In this document: in pieces, positions 39,572 through 48,662 of the stretch
Numbering within the stretch: the first letter of the stretch is position 1
Layout of the letters: each line of letters opens with the position of its first letter
Source of the DNA: Streptomyces griseocarneus
GTDB lineage: Bacteria; Actinomycetota; Actinomycetes; Streptomycetales; Streptomycetaceae
Reading direction: 5' to 3'
Assembly (NCBI GenBank): GCA_003674045.1
Contig: PENC01000005.1
Coordinates: forward strand, 1-64,000
DNA length: 64,000 nucleotides
The notes under the pieces: generated by a model
Database searches by the model: none
Told to the model about the DNA's origin: nothing
The model's input: only the letters and a program-made list of their open reading frames with translations
Translations under genes and position numbers: made by a program

Positions 39572-39901
39572 TCAGTAGCGAGGCGCGCTCCTGGACCGCT
39601 GGACTCTCGTGGTCCGGCGGTCCTTCGCATTCCAGCACGCCTTGTGCCAATGCCGCCGGTCGTCGACGCCCCCGTACTGCGGCCAGGCCACCAGATGCGG
39701 CACCCCCGGCGGGATCTCCTGGTCGCACCCCGGGCAGCGGTAGTGCTTCGCCGCCGAGGAGCCGCCGACCGTGCGCACCGCCCAGTCCTCGCCCTGCCAG
39801 CTCTCCGTGCGCTCCAGGCCGTACCGGTCGCCGGTGAATTCGCGCGGGGCGTCGTCCTGCTTGTCTGCGCCGCCTCGCGGGCGGTTTCGGCGCGGGGACA
39901 C
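39572..39901 (-). CDS. Conserved small protein with CxxC and HxxC metal-binding motif
   Basis: This 109-aa protein starts at GTG 39901. The N-terminal third is basic and flexible. The C-terminal half has YRCPGCDQEIPPGVPHLVAW followed by HWHKACW, so Cys-x2-Cys with His-x-x-x-Cys could bind zinc. It resembles conserved streptomycete proteins often labelled ATP/GTP-binding, but I see no P-loop. A DNA- or protein-binding role is a guess from the zinc-ribbon-like pattern. Confidence 0.75.
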   Translation of the reverse strand: MSPRRNRPRGGADKQDDAPREFTGDRYGLERTESWQGEDWAVRTVGGSSAAKHYRCPGCDQEIPPGVPHLVAWPQYGGVDDRRHWHKACWNAKDRRTTRVQRSRSAPRY

Positions 39902-40106
39902 GGGGCACCTCGGTTGGTCTGGGGAGCTACGGGCCGTGACCAGGTTACGCGCCACCGTGACCGCAGGGGCCCGTCCCCGGACGGCACCACCCGCACGCGC
40001 TCCGATCATCATGAAAACTTCACCCGCGGCCGTGCCCATGGCACGTGTCAACCGTTGTTTCCGGTGGGGGATGCCGCGTCGGTCGCCAGCAAGGAGATTG
40101 AGAGCG

Positions 40107-41132
40107 ATGCGCGTTGGAGCATTCGTCCTGGCCGCGCAGTTCCCCGGCCAGGGGCACGGGGAGGCCCTGCACCGGGCGGTCCGGACGGCGGTGGTCGCCG
40201 AGGAGGCCGGGCTGGACGCGGTCTGGGTCGCGGAGCACCACTTCATTCCGTACGGGGTGTGCCCGTCGGCGGTGACGCTGGCCGCGCTGATGCTGGGGCG
40301 CACACGCCGTATCCAGGTGGGCACGGCGGTGAGCGTGCTGCCCACCCTGCACCCGGTGGCCCTGGGCGAGCAGGCGGCGCTGCTGCACCTCGTCTCCGAC
40401 GGCCGGTTCGTGCTGGGCGTGGGCCGCGGCGGCCCCTGGGTCGACCTGGAGGTCTTCGGCACGGGCCTGGAGGCGTACGAGGAGGGGTTCCCCGAGTCGC
40501 TGGAGCTGCTCGTGCGCTGGCTGCGCACGCCTCGGGTGGGCGGGGCCGGGCCCCGCTTCCGCTTCCGCGAGGTGCCGGTCGTGCCGCGCCCGGACGATCT
40601 GGAGGATCGTTCCGGCCCGCAGGTGATCGTCGCCTGCACCTCGCCCGCGAGCGTCCGGCTGGCGGCGGCGTACGGGCTGCCGATGCTGCTCGGGATGCAC
40701 AGTACCGACGAGGAGAAGGCGGAGATGGTCGCCCTGTGGCGCAAGTGCGCCCTGGAGGCCGGGAGTCCGCCGGAGGAGGTGGCGGCGGCGGGGCATGTGG
40801 CGGCCGGGGTCGCCCAGGTCGGGGACCGGCGGCAGGAGGCCGCGGAGACCCTGCTCAAGGCGATGCCGGGCTGGTTCCACCTCGGGCTCTCCGCCTATGA
40901 GACGGTCGACGGGCGGCCGCGGCAGATGCGTGATCCGCTCGCGTACACCCAGCTGTTGTGCGAGCTGCACCCGGTGGGCCCGCCGCGGCTCTGCGCCGAC
41001 CGCCTGGCGGCCACCGCCGAGCGCACGGGCATCACGCGCTTCGCGCTGCTGACCGAGGGCTCCGGTGACCTCGCCGCCACCGAGGACAACCTCCGCAGGC
41101 TCGGCACCGAGGTGCTGCCGCTGCTCGTCTGA
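40107..41132 (+). CDS. LLM-class flavin-dependent oxidoreductase (luciferase-like)
   Basis: This 341-aa protein starts at ATG 40107 behind AAGGAG. It has the bacterial-luciferase TIM-barrel pattern: MRVGAFVLAAQFPGQ, AGLDAVWVAEHHFIPYG (the characteristic HH), RTRRIQVGTAVSVLPTLHPV and LVSDGRFVLGVGRG. Such enzymes use reduced FMN or F420. With no partner reductase next to it, the cofactor is undecided. The substrate is unknown. Confidence 0.87.
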   Translation: MRVGAFVLAAQFPGQGHGEALHRAVRTAVVAEEAGLDAVWVAEHHFIPYGVCPSAVTLAALMLGRTRRIQVGTAVSVLPTLHPVALGEQAALLHLVSDGRFVLGVGRGGPWVDLEVFGTGLEAYEEGFPESLELLVRWLRTPRVGGAGPRFRFREVPVVPRPDDLEDRSGPQVIVACTSPASVRLAAAYGLPMLLGMHSTDEEKAEMVALWRKCALEAGSPPEEVAAAGHVAAGVAQVGDRRQEAAETLLKAMPGWFHLGLSAYETVDGRPRQMRDPLAYTQLLCELHPVGPPRLCADRLAATAERTGITRFALLTEGSGDLAATEDNLRRLGTEVLPLLV

Positions 41133-41202
41133 ATCCCGTTGCGACCCTGTCCCCTCTCTCGTCTCCCCGCGGCTCTCACGAGCGGAACGGCAGCACGGAC
41201 CC

Positions 41203-41595
41203 TCAGCAGTCCCGGAGCTCAGGGGACTGGTTCAGCAGCTGTCCCCGGATCGAGGTGAAGCGGGCGAAGCGGTCGTCGGCCGCCGGGTCGAGCGGGAAGA
41301 CCGCCACCCGGTGGCAGTTCTGGAAGGCCAGGCGCACCGCGAAGTGCCTTTCGAGCGCTCCGCGGATCGCGTCGCTCGCCATGGCGCGCAGCAGCTGTCC
41401 GCGGGCCTGCTCGTCCGGCGGAGGCGTCTGGTTGTCGGCGAACTCACCACCGTCGGTCCTGAGCCGGGCCACCAGGGAGCTGATCATCTCCCATGCGTAG
41501 GGCAGGGAGGTCCGGACGCAGTCGACGAATTCCGCTTCGTCGACCTCGCCTCGCTCGGCCTGCTCCAGGAGGGCCGGTGAGACGTCGAGCGACAT
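41203..41595 (-). CDS. Conserved hypothetical protein
   Basis: This 130-aa acidic protein of mixed helix and strand starts MSLDVSPALLEQAERGEVDE and contains VRTSLPYAWEMISSLVARLR and HFAVRLAFQNCHRVAVFPLD. It has no membrane segment and its two or three cysteines form no evident site. The ATG at 41595 has a good ribosome site (aggagaaccc). Similar short proteins occur next to nucS in streptomycetes as far as I recall. No function can be assigned. Confidence 0.75.
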   Translation of the reverse strand: MSLDVSPALLEQAERGEVDEAEFVDCVRTSLPYAWEMISSLVARLRTDGGEFADNQTPPPDEQARGQLLRAMASDAIRGALERHFAVRLAFQNCHRVAVFPLDPAADDRFARFTSIRGQLLNQSPELRDC

Positions 41596-41806
41596 GGGTT
41601 CTCCTCTCGCGACCCCGCGGGCGGGGTCTCACGGGCTGGGGCGAGCGGACGACGACTCCCGGTACCCGTACGACGACCGCCCGCTTCAACGGTAATTCGG
41701 CCACTGCGGGGGCACCAGGAGAACGTACCGACAACCAGCCACCGCCGAACGGGCCGAACAAGGGCGAATCGCGTCGAGGGGCGGGTGTCGAGTAGCGTGA
41801 CCCACC

Positions 41807-42469
41807 ATGCGTCTCGTCATCGCCCGTTGCTCCGTGGACTACGCCGGCCGGCTCACCGCCCACCTCCCCTCCGCCCCCCGCCTGATCCTCGTCAAGGCGG
41901 ACGGCAGCGTCTCGATCCATGCGGACGACCGGGCCTACAAACCCCTCAACTGGATGTCCCCGCCGTGCACCCTCAAGGAGGGCGACGACAACATCTGGAC
42001 GGTGGTCAACAAGGCGGGCGAGAAGCTGATCATCACGATGGAGGAAGTCCTGCACGACTCCTCCCACGAACTCGGCGTCGACCCGGGCCTCATCAAGGAC
42101 GGCGTGGAAGCACACCTCCAGGAGCTGCTCGCCGACCGCATCGAGACGCTCGGCGAGGGCTACACCCTCATCCGCCGCGAGTACCCCACGGCGATCGGCC
42201 CGGTGGACATCCTGTGCCGCGACGCGGACGGGCAGACCGTGGCCGTCGAGCTCAAGCGACGCGGCGAGATCGACGGCGTCGAGCAGCTCACGCGCTACCT
42301 CGAGCTGCTCAACCGTGACCCGCACCTCGCTCCTGTCCGCGGCATCTTCGCCGCCCAGGAGATCAAGCCGCAGGCTCGCGTCCTGGCGACGGACCGCGGC
42401 ATCGGCTGCGTCGTCCTCGACTACGACGCCCTCCGCGGCATCGAGGACGACAAGCTGCGCCTGTTCTAG
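41807..42469 (+). CDS. nucS: Endonuclease NucS/EndoMS, mismatch repair
   Basis: This 220-aa nuclease cleaves mismatched DNA and takes the place of MutS/MutL in most actinobacteria. The N-terminal DNA-binding/dimer domain (1-110) includes YKPLNWMSPPC. The C-terminal RecB-like nuclease core has Asp134 (GPVDILCRD), Glu148-x-Lys150 (AVELKRRG) and a later Gln-x3-Tyr (QLTRY). The C-terminal tail DDKLRLF resembles the sliding-clamp-binding peptide of the family. The length is normal. Confidence 0.95.
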   Translation: MRLVIARCSVDYAGRLTAHLPSAPRLILVKADGSVSIHADDRAYKPLNWMSPPCTLKEGDDNIWTVVNKAGEKLIITMEEVLHDSSHELGVDPGLIKDGVEAHLQELLADRIETLGEGYTLIRREYPTAIGPVDILCRDADGQTVAVELKRRGEIDGVEQLTRYLELLNRDPHLAPVRGIFAAQEIKPQARVLATDRGIGCVVLDYDALRGIEDDKLRLF

Positions 42470-42479
42470 AGGGAGCCCA

Positions 42480-42665
42480 CTGGGGGCTTCGCCCCCAGAC
42501 CCCGTTTCGGCGCGGGCCGGTGGGCCGGTTGTGCCCACCCGTTCCGCCCTGCGGAACGCCTGCCCACAACCAGGAAGGTGCGCCCCTTCAGGGGCGCGGG
42601 GAACTGCGCGACCAGCCCCCACGCACCCGCAGACGCGCGCGCAGCGCAAGACGCACCCCGCTACC
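42480..42665. repeat. Interspersed 3'-intergenic element, copy 5
   Basis: The exact 20-bp core is at 42591-42610, just 3' of nucS. It is preceded by the same tgcggaacgcctgcccacaa module (42550-42569) as copy 4. It occupies almost all of the gap to the convergent P-loop gene. Confidence 0.8.
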
Positions 42666-42676
42666 CCGCTACCCTG

Positions 42677-45295
42677 CTACGCGGAAGGGCTGCCGCCAGG
42701 CTCCGCCGGACGGTTACCCGCGCCCGTGGCGGGGCTCGACCCCGAGCCCGAGCCCGCCGCGGCGGAGTGGCTCGCAGAGCCACCCCCCGTCCCTCCTCCG
42801 GAGGAGGACGTCGAAGGACCCGTCGGGTCCTTCGACGGCGGCTTGGACGGCGACTCCGGCGGCTTCGAGGACGGGGCGGACGGCGACGAGCTGGGCGACG
42901 GCGAGCCGCCGTGCGACGGGCTGCCGCCGCTGGACGGCGACCCCGACGCGTGACCACCGTCGCTGGGGCCACCACTGGGCGGCGTACTCCCGGACGCACC
43001 GGGCGAGGCATGCCCGGAAGCCCCGGGGGCGGCCGACTGCCCCGGCTTGCCCGGGCGGCCCGGGACCTGCGCGTGTCCGGCCTCGCCCGGCCGCCGCTGG
43101 TCGGCGGTGAGGCTGTTGTCGCCGTCCTGCTGCGACGCGGAGCGGTCCGGCTTCGTGGCACCGTCGCCCGCGTCCCCGTCGTGCCCGCCGGTCGTGGCGC
43201 CGAGCGTCACGACCGTACCCAGCACGGCGGCGAGCAGCGCGCCCGCGCCCGCCGCGGCGAGATTGCGCCGGGTGCCGCCGACCATCAGCTTCCGCGCCCA
43301 CTGCTGACGCGGCCGGCCCGGCTGCGGGCGCCTGAGCGCCGCGGTGGTGATCTGGTCCTGCGCCCCGGCGAAGGGGGCCACGGACGGCGGGGTCCGCGAC
43401 TCCTCGCGGCGCGCGGCCGGGATCTCCTCCCCCGCCGTCGGCCGGACGTCCCGTACCAGCGACGACGGCGCCGCCGGCGGGATCACCGGAGCGGGCCTGG
43501 CGGCCACCGGCTCCGGCCGTGGCGCCGCGGGCCCCTGTGCCGCGTGACCGGAGCGGTCCGTGACCAGGGCCAGGGCGCGACGGCCCGCTATGGCGCCGCG
43601 CTTGTCCGCGAGCACCCCGCGCATGCCGATGGACGCCTCCAGCTCGGCGCGGGCCCGGTCGAGGTTTCCGGTGCACAGGGCCATGACGCCCAACTCGTGG
43701 TGGAAGTAGGCCTCTTCGGCGACCGCGCCGGTCCGCCGGGCGGCGGCCTGGCCGTGCCGGAGGCAGCGCTCCCAGGCGCTCCAGTGCAGGGCCGCCGCGA
43801 AGGCGGGCGCGGCCGTGCGGGCCAGCAGCACCGCCGTCTCCGCATGCTCCTCCTCCGTACCGCCCGCCAGGGCGGCCGCGGCGGCGAGGATCGCGTCGGC
43901 CTCCAGGACGACGCGCTCGGGGGTCACGGAGGGGTGCCCGGTCCACCAGGCGTAGTGCAGGGCCGCGGTGTGCGCGAGCTCGGCGGAGTCGCGGCCGTAC
44001 CCGTCGGCGAGCAGCTCGTCGGTGACGCCCGCGGCCAGCCGGTAGTGCGCGCCGGTGACGGTGATCAGCCCGGCCGCGAGGAGCTCGCCGACGGCGGCGT
44101 CCGCGTGGGTGTCGCCCGCGAGGGCGGGCAGGTGCGCCTGGTGCGGCACCTCGCCGCCGAGGGCCACGGCGAAACGCAGGGTCTCTCGCGCGGCCTCGCC
44201 CAGCCGGGAGGCGAGCCGGGCCGCGGGCGCGGTCGCCGAGGCGAGGGCGGGCAGCGGGGCGTCCGTGGCGGCGGCGTCCCCCTCGTCCTCCGCCGTGGTC
44301 TCGGAGGCGGCCACGTACGGCCGTTCGGCGGAGACACCGAACTCGTCGGCCGCGGCCCGTGGCGCGGGCGGCTCCGCGGCGGGCTCCGCGCCCGAGGGGT
44401 TGTCGCGCTGCCGCAGCAGCGCACCGGCCTGGACGAAGCGCAGCGGCAGCCCCTCGGAGGCGAACCACAGGTCGGCCGCCCAGTCGGCCTCCTCGTCCGT
44501 CAGCGGGCGGCCCGTGGCGTGCTCCAGCAGCTCCAGGCAGCCGGTGCGGTCGAGGCCGCCGAGGAAGACCTCCTCGAGGTGCGAGTCGGCGGAAGGCGCG
44601 GCGATCTCGGGCGTGGCCGCGAGCAGGAACGCGCACTCGGGGGTCGCGTCGAGGAGCTCGTCGAGCGCGGCGCCGCCGAACTCCAGGTCGTCCAGGACGA
44701 CGACCGCGCCGATCTCGTGCACCAGCGCCAGGAGTTCGGCCCGGTCGGGCCGGTACTGCGGCGCGTCGTGGACGGCGGCGAGGAGCTCGTACAGCAGGTC
44801 GGCGGTGGTGCGGTGGCGGCCGTTGAGGCGGACGACGCCGTCGGGCGCGAGGTCGGCGCAGTCGGCGGCGACGGCGTCCAGCAGGGCGGTGCGGCCGGAG
44901 CCGGAGGGGCCGGTGAGGCGCACGGAGCGGCCGCGCGACAGCAAGCGCGCCAGGCGCTCGCGCTCCTCCTGCCGCTCCAGCAGCGGAAGTTCCGGACCGG
45001 CGGGGCGGGCGGGCGGCGGGGGCGCGGCGGCGCGGTCGCGCTCGGCGCGCTCCTCGCGGCCGTGCTTGCCGGGGCGCGCGGGCCGCTGGTGCGGTCTGCA
45101 GGGCTCGATCTCGCTGCCGTCGATCGGATTGACGGTGAGGAGGTAGTCCCCCGCGACGAGCCGGGCGACGCGCGCGGGCGCGGGCGCCTGCGCGCCGCTC
45201 TCCTGGCCCTGCGCCCCGGCAGCCGGGGCACCCCCGGCGGCGGGCTCGTGCGCACCGTCGCCGAACTCGTCGGCGGATCGGTTCGTCGGGTCCAT
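42677..45295 (-). CDS. Membrane-anchored P-loop NTPase with long Ser/Pro/Gly tail
   Basis: This 872-aa protein starts at ATG 45295. After an Ala/Gly-rich leader comes an AAA/STAND-like ATPase with Walker A GPSGSGRT (about 129-136) and Walker B VVVLDDLEF (about 195). A helical region follows, then TPR-like repeats (AEEAYFHHELGVMALCTGNL). A membrane helix (about 680-705, LAAAGAGALLAAVLGTVVTL) precedes about 165 residues rich in Ser, Pro and Gly that would lie outside the cell. No catalytic effector domain is visible. The layout suggests a sensor or scaffold at the membrane; its role is unknown. Confidence 0.8.
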   Translation of the reverse strand: MDPTNRSADEFGDGAHEPAAGGAPAAGAQGQESGAQAPAPARVARLVAGDYLLTVNPIDGSEIEPCRPHQRPARPGKHGREERAERDRAAAPPPPARPAGPELPLLERQEERERLARLLSRGRSVRLTGPSGSGRTALLDAVAADCADLAPDGVVRLNGRHRTTADLLYELLAAVHDAPQYRPDRAELLALVHEIGAVVVLDDLEFGGAALDELLDATPECAFLLAATPEIAAPSADSHLEEVFLGGLDRTGCLELLEHATGRPLTDEEADWAADLWFASEGLPLRFVQAGALLRQRDNPSGAEPAAEPPAPRAAADEFGVSAERPYVAASETTAEDEGDAAATDAPLPALASATAPAARLASRLGEAARETLRFAVALGGEVPHQAHLPALAGDTHADAAVGELLAAGLITVTGAHYRLAAGVTDELLADGYGRDSAELAHTAALHYAWWTGHPSVTPERVVLEADAILAAAAALAGGTEEEHAETAVLLARTAAPAFAAALHWSAWERCLRHGQAAARRTGAVAEEAYFHHELGVMALCTGNLDRARAELEASIGMRGVLADKRGAIAGRRALALVTDRSGHAAQGPAAPRPEPVAARPAPVIPPAAPSSLVRDVRPTAGEEIPAARREESRTPPSVAPFAGAQDQITTAALRRPQPGRPRQQWARKLMVGGTRRNLAAAGAGALLAAVLGTVVTLGATTGGHDGDAGDGATKPDRSASQQDGDNSLTADQRRPGEAGHAQVPGRPGKPGQSAAPGASGHASPGASGSTPPSGGPSDGGHASGSPSSGGSPSHGGSPSPSSSPSAPSSKPPESPSKPPSKDPTGPSTSSSGGGTGGGSASHSAAAGSGSGSSPATGAGNRPAEPGGSPSA

Positions 45296-45641
45296 GGTGA
45301 AAGCCCCCAATGCGTGGCGTGCCGTCGCGCCCTCCCGGCCTGTCCGCACTCCCTCGACCTCCGGCCGGGCGGTGTCCGGCACGGCGTTTCGGGTCAGGTG
45401 CCCGCCGTGGGCATGGTCATACGGCCTTATGCGGCGGGAAAACCGAACCTCAGACCTGCGAGACAGTATCCATGAATCGGGGGGTGGCCCGCCGCCCGGG
45501 GGACGTCACAGTCTTGTGAGGATCACCTGATGAACGACCCGCTCCGGGGGAGGAAGCGGGCGAAATCCGGAGCGGGTCACGGGTGCCCCGGAGGCCACGG
45601 CGCGGCCGTCCCGCACGGCCGACGGGGGCTCGCCGAGGGGC
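45296..45641. other. 346-bp gene-free region upstream of the P-loop gene
   Basis: No credible gene is seen here. The right part (45536-45578) is a hairpin after the STAS gene. The part near 45400-45480 is comparatively AT-rich (cttatgcggcgggaaaacc) and should contain the promoter for the leftward P-loop gene; I could not pick clear -35/-10 boxes. Confidence 0.6.
45536..45578 (-). terminator. Hairpin after the STAS-domain gene
   Basis: Twelve-base arms (45536-45547 and 45567-45578) are exact complements with a 19-nt loop, 64 bp past the STAS gene stop in the direction of its transcription. Confidence 0.5.
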
Positions 45642-45965
45642 TCACACCCGGGGCAGGGACTCCGCTTCGATGCCGCCCTCGATGGCGAGGATGCGGTGCA
45701 GCCGGGTGGCGACGAGCAGCCGCTGCATCCGGTCGGGCACGCCGCGCAGGACGAGCCGCCTGCCGGTGCGCCCGGCACGGCGGTGGGCTCCCATGATGAC
45801 GCCCAGCCCCGTGGCGTCCCAGGAATCCAGCTCGGTGAGGTCCAGCACCAGGTCGCCACGGCCCGCGTCGAGGGCGGAGTGCAGGACCGTTCGGGCGTCC
45901 GCCGCACTGCGGACGTCGAGGCGGCCCCCGACGACCAGTTCGGCGTGGTCGCCCCTGATGTGCAT
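45642..45965 (-). CDS. STAS-domain anti-sigma factor antagonist-like protein
   Basis: This 107-aa single STAS domain starts at ATG 45965 behind GGGAG. The phosphorylation segment reads DSWDATGLGVIMG: where SpoIIAA-type proteins have Ser, this one has Thr just before GLG, which a kinase could still phosphorylate. Partner anti-sigma kinases are not encoded nearby, so it must act with proteins elsewhere. BldG- or RsbV-like stress or developmental control is the likely field. Confidence 0.85.
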   Translation of the reverse strand: MHIRGDHAELVVGGRLDVRSAADARTVLHSALDAGRGDLVLDLTELDSWDATGLGVIMGAHRRAGRTGRRLVLRGVPDRMQRLLVATRLHRILAIEGGIEAESLPRV

Positions 45966-46097
45966 ATGCGCTCCCGGGAGTGGCGTGTGATGTGGGTGTG
46001 ACGGGCTGATCGCGTGCCTAAAGAACTGACTGCCTCTCACACGACAAGGTTGCCGCTTGTTGGCGAACCGATACCTAATTCACCCCGGAGGGTGAAC

Positions 46098-46130
46098 GGG
46101 TCGGCGGGCGGTCCCGCCGCCCGCCGACCC
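46098..46130 (-). terminator. Strong hairpin after the 3-hydroxybutyryl-CoA dehydrogenase gene
   Basis: Fourteen-base arms (46098-46111 and 46117-46130) are exact complements with a 5-nt loop, about 40 bp after the dehydrogenase stop. Confidence 0.7.
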
Positions 46131-46171
46131 GGTCCGCCGTCACCGGACCTCAGCGGGTCCGGACGGGACGG

Positions 46172-47020
46172 TCAGTACTGGTAGAAACCCTGACCGGTCT
46201 TGCGGCCGAGGTCCCCGGCGTCCACCATGCGGCGCATGAGCTCCGGCGGGGCGAACTTCTCGTCCTGGCACTCCGTGTAGATGTTGTCCGTCGCGTGCGT
46301 CAGGATGTCGACACCCGTCAGGTCGGCGGTGGCCAGCGGGCCCATCGCGTGGCCGAAGCCCAGCTTGCAGGCGATGTCGATGTCCTCGGCGGTGGCCACC
46401 CCGGACTCGTAGAGCTTCGCGGCCTCGACGACCAGCGCCGAGATCAGCCGGGTGGTGACGAAGCCGGCGACATCGCGGTTGACGACGATGCAGGTCTTGC
46501 CGACACCCTCGGCGAACTCCCGGGCCGCGGCCAGCGTTTCGTCGCTGGTCTTGTGACCGCGCACCAGCTCGCACAGCTGCATCATCGGCACCGGCGAGAA
46601 GAAGTGCGTGCCCACGACGCGCTCGGGCCGCCGCGTGGCCGCCGCGATCTTGGTGATCGGGATGGCGGAGGTGTTGGAGGCGAGGATGGTCTCGTCCTTC
46701 ACCAGCCCGTCCAGGGTGCGGAAGATCTCCCGCTTGGTGTCGACGTCCTCGAAGACGGCCTCGACGACGAAGTCGGCGTCCGCGACGGCGTCGAGGTCGG
46801 TGGTGGTGCTGATGCGCGCGAACGCGGCCTCGGCGTCGGCCGAGGCCAGCTTCCCCTTGGAGACGAACTTGTCGTAGGAGGCCTTGATGCCGTCCGTGCC
46901 CCTGCGCAGCGCCTCGTCGGTGACGTCCCGCAGGACGACCTCCCAACCGGCCTGCGCGGAAACCTGGGCGATCCCCGAACCCATCAGACCGGCACCGATG
47001 ACGGCGAGCTTCTTGGCCAC
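46172..47020 (-). CDS. 3-hydroxybutyryl-CoA dehydrogenase
   Basis: This 282-aa enzyme oxidises or reduces 3-hydroxyacyl-CoA with NAD(P). The GTG at 47020 follows aagggga. The Rossmann motif is KKLAVIGAGLMGSGIAQVSA, then VVEAVFEDVDTKREIF, the catalytic His in VVGTHFFSPVPMMQLCE, and NRDVAGFVTTRL followed by the C-terminal helical domain (GFGHAMGPLATADLTGVD). It links acetoacetyl-CoA from the thiolase at 26 kb to the ethylmalonyl-CoA or butyrate routes. Confidence 0.93.
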   Translation of the reverse strand: MAKKLAVIGAGLMGSGIAQVSAQAGWEVVLRDVTDEALRRGTDGIKASYDKFVSKGKLASADAEAAFARISTTTDLDAVADADFVVEAVFEDVDTKREIFRTLDGLVKDETILASNTSAIPITKIAAATRRPERVVGTHFFSPVPMMQLCELVRGHKTSDETLAAAREFAEGVGKTCIVVNRDVAGFVTTRLISALVVEAAKLYESGVATAEDIDIACKLGFGHAMGPLATADLTGVDILTHATDNIYTECQDEKFAPPELMRRMVDAGDLGRKTGQGFYQY

Positions 47021-47274
47021 GGCTGTCCCCTTCACTCCCTGTGCAAGAGCCGTGCGCTTGCGTGCGCACTCTCTCGGCGGACCTTAGCGTCCGTGACGGC
47101 GCCTTAGTGCGGTAAGAGATGCGCGTCACGTCCCGTACGACGGACATCACACCCGGACACCCACCGGCCGGGCCCCACGCAGCAGTTGAACCCCACGGGC
47201 CCCAGGTGTCACGGCAGCACGGCACACACCGCGGTGGGCGCCTCCCCGAGGCATGAGTGGCTAGGCTCGGCCCC

Positions 47275-47847
47275 ATGGTCAATCTGACGCGTATCTACAC
47301 CCGTACCGGCGACAAGGGCACCACCGCACTCGGCGACATGAGCCGCACGGCGAAGACGGACCTCCGCATCGGCGCCTACGCGGACACCAACGAGGCCAAC
47401 GCGGCGATCGGGGTCGCCATCGCGCTCGGGCAGCTCCCGCAGGAGATCACCGATGTGCTGACACGGGTCCAGAACGACCTGTTCGACGTGGGCGCGGACC
47501 TGGCGACGCCGGTGGCCGAGAACCCCAAGTATCCGCCGCTGCGCGTCGAACAGTCCTATGTGGACCGCCTGGAGGCGGACTGCGACCGCTTCCTGGAGGA
47601 CCTGGAGAAGCTCCGCAGCTTCATCCTCCCCGGCGGCACGCCCGGCGCGGCCCTCCTCCACCAGGCGTGCACGGTGGTGCGCCGGGCGGAACGCTCCACG
47701 TGGGCGGCGCTGGAATCCCACGGCGAAACGATGAACGCCCTCACGGCGACCTACCTCAACCGCCTCTCGGACCTTCTCTTCATCCTGGCGAGGACGGCGA
47801 ACAAGGAGGTCGGGGACGTCCTGTGGGTGCCGGGCGAGAATAGGTAG
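47275..47847 (+). CDS. PduO-type cob(I)alamin adenosyltransferase
   Basis: This 190-aa enzyme makes adenosylcobalamin from cob(I)alamin and ATP. The ATP site TRTGDKGTTALGDMSR is at the N-terminus (8-23), and the central IGAYADTNEANAAIG and C-terminal NRLSDLLFILAR motifs are present. Its product is the cofactor of methylmalonyl-CoA mutase, for which meaB and mce are also in this window. Divergent from the dehydrogenase gene across about 250 bp. Confidence 0.94.
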   Translation: MVNLTRIYTRTGDKGTTALGDMSRTAKTDLRIGAYADTNEANAAIGVAIALGQLPQEITDVLTRVQNDLFDVGADLATPVAENPKYPPLRVEQSYVDRLEADCDRFLEDLEKLRSFILPGGTPGAALLHQACTVVRRAERSTWAALESHGETMNALTATYLNRLSDLLFILARTANKEVGDVLWVPGENR

Positions 47848-47854
47848 GCATATA

Positions 47855-47933
47855 GGGGCGCGGGGCTGTGACATTGTGCGGCTCCGCCGCGTGGGCGCGC
47901 CAAGCCCCCACCGGCCCGCAGCCGCAGTACTGC
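47855..47933. repeat. Interspersed 3'-intergenic element, copy 6 (variant B)
   Basis: This copy starts with GGGGCGCGGGGCTGTGACAT (47855-47874) and contains the same tgcggctccgccgcgtgggc block as copy 3. It fills the gap between the adenosyltransferase gene and the convergent membrane protein gene. Confidence 0.78.
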
Positions 47934-48503
47934 CTACCGCCCCTCCCCCTTAGGCGCAGCCTCAGGCGCAACCTTCGGCTGCTTCGGCCAGATCGAGTAG
48001 CTCGCCGCGATCGCCAGATTGATCCCGATCACCAGCAACATCTTCGTCTGCCAGCTCCGCAGCGAACTGACGTCACCGGAGTCGCCCACATACCAGGCGG
48101 CAGCCTGAAGCAGCGCCGCGGCCACCGCGGCGGCCGCACACCACCGCGCGGCCACCTTCCACTCCCACACCGTGCGCGCCCGCCCGTACGCCGGCTTCGC
48201 CGTCGGCGGCGGGCCGCCGGCGAAGCGGTGGGCGAACCGCTGGTCCGCCCAGCGGATCGTGGAGTGCCCGAGGCCGACCGAGAAGCCGATGTAGACCGCG
48301 GCCAGGCCGTGCTTCCAGTCGGCCTGGGCGCCGTTCTTCAGGTCGATCGCGGTGACGACCAGCAGGACCAGCTCCAGCAGCGGCTCCAGCAGCAGTACCG
48401 CCACCCCCGTCCGCGGCATCCGGGCCAGGTAGCGCAGGGCGAGACCGGCCGCCAGCAGCACCCAGAAGCCGATCTCGCAGACGAGGATCAGCGTGACGAT
48501 CAC
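47934..48503 (-). CDS. Conserved integral membrane protein
   Basis: This 189-aa protein starts at GTG 48503 behind ggaaggga. Four hydrophobic segments are predicted: about 2-24, 33-53, 115-140 and 158-178. A cytoplasmic loop sits in the middle (RWADQRFAHRFAGGPPPTAK) and the tail is Pro/Lys-rich. It is divergent from chiS. Neither an enzymatic motif nor a transporter signature is visible; similar proteins in streptomycetes are annotated only as membrane proteins. Confidence 0.8.
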   Translation of the reverse strand: MIVTLILVCEIGFWVLLAAGLALRYLARMPRTGVAVLLLEPLLELVLLVVTAIDLKNGAQADWKHGLAAVYIGFSVGLGHSTIRWADQRFAHRFAGGPPPTAKPAYGRARTVWEWKVAARWCAAAAVAAALLQAAAWYVGDSGDVSSLRSWQTKMLLVIGINLAIAASYSIWPKQPKVAPEAAPKGEGR

Positions 48504-48662
48504 GAATCCACTCCCTTCCCCGGGTCTCTCCCCACCAGCGTCACCCGCGCGACGGCGGGTTTCCTCGTCGCCCGAGACGATCCCCGACTGCATCCTTCGA
48601 TGTAGCGCGCCCCCGCGCCGGGCCCGGAGCGACGAGGCCCGCACCCGCCCTGACGTGCTGAG

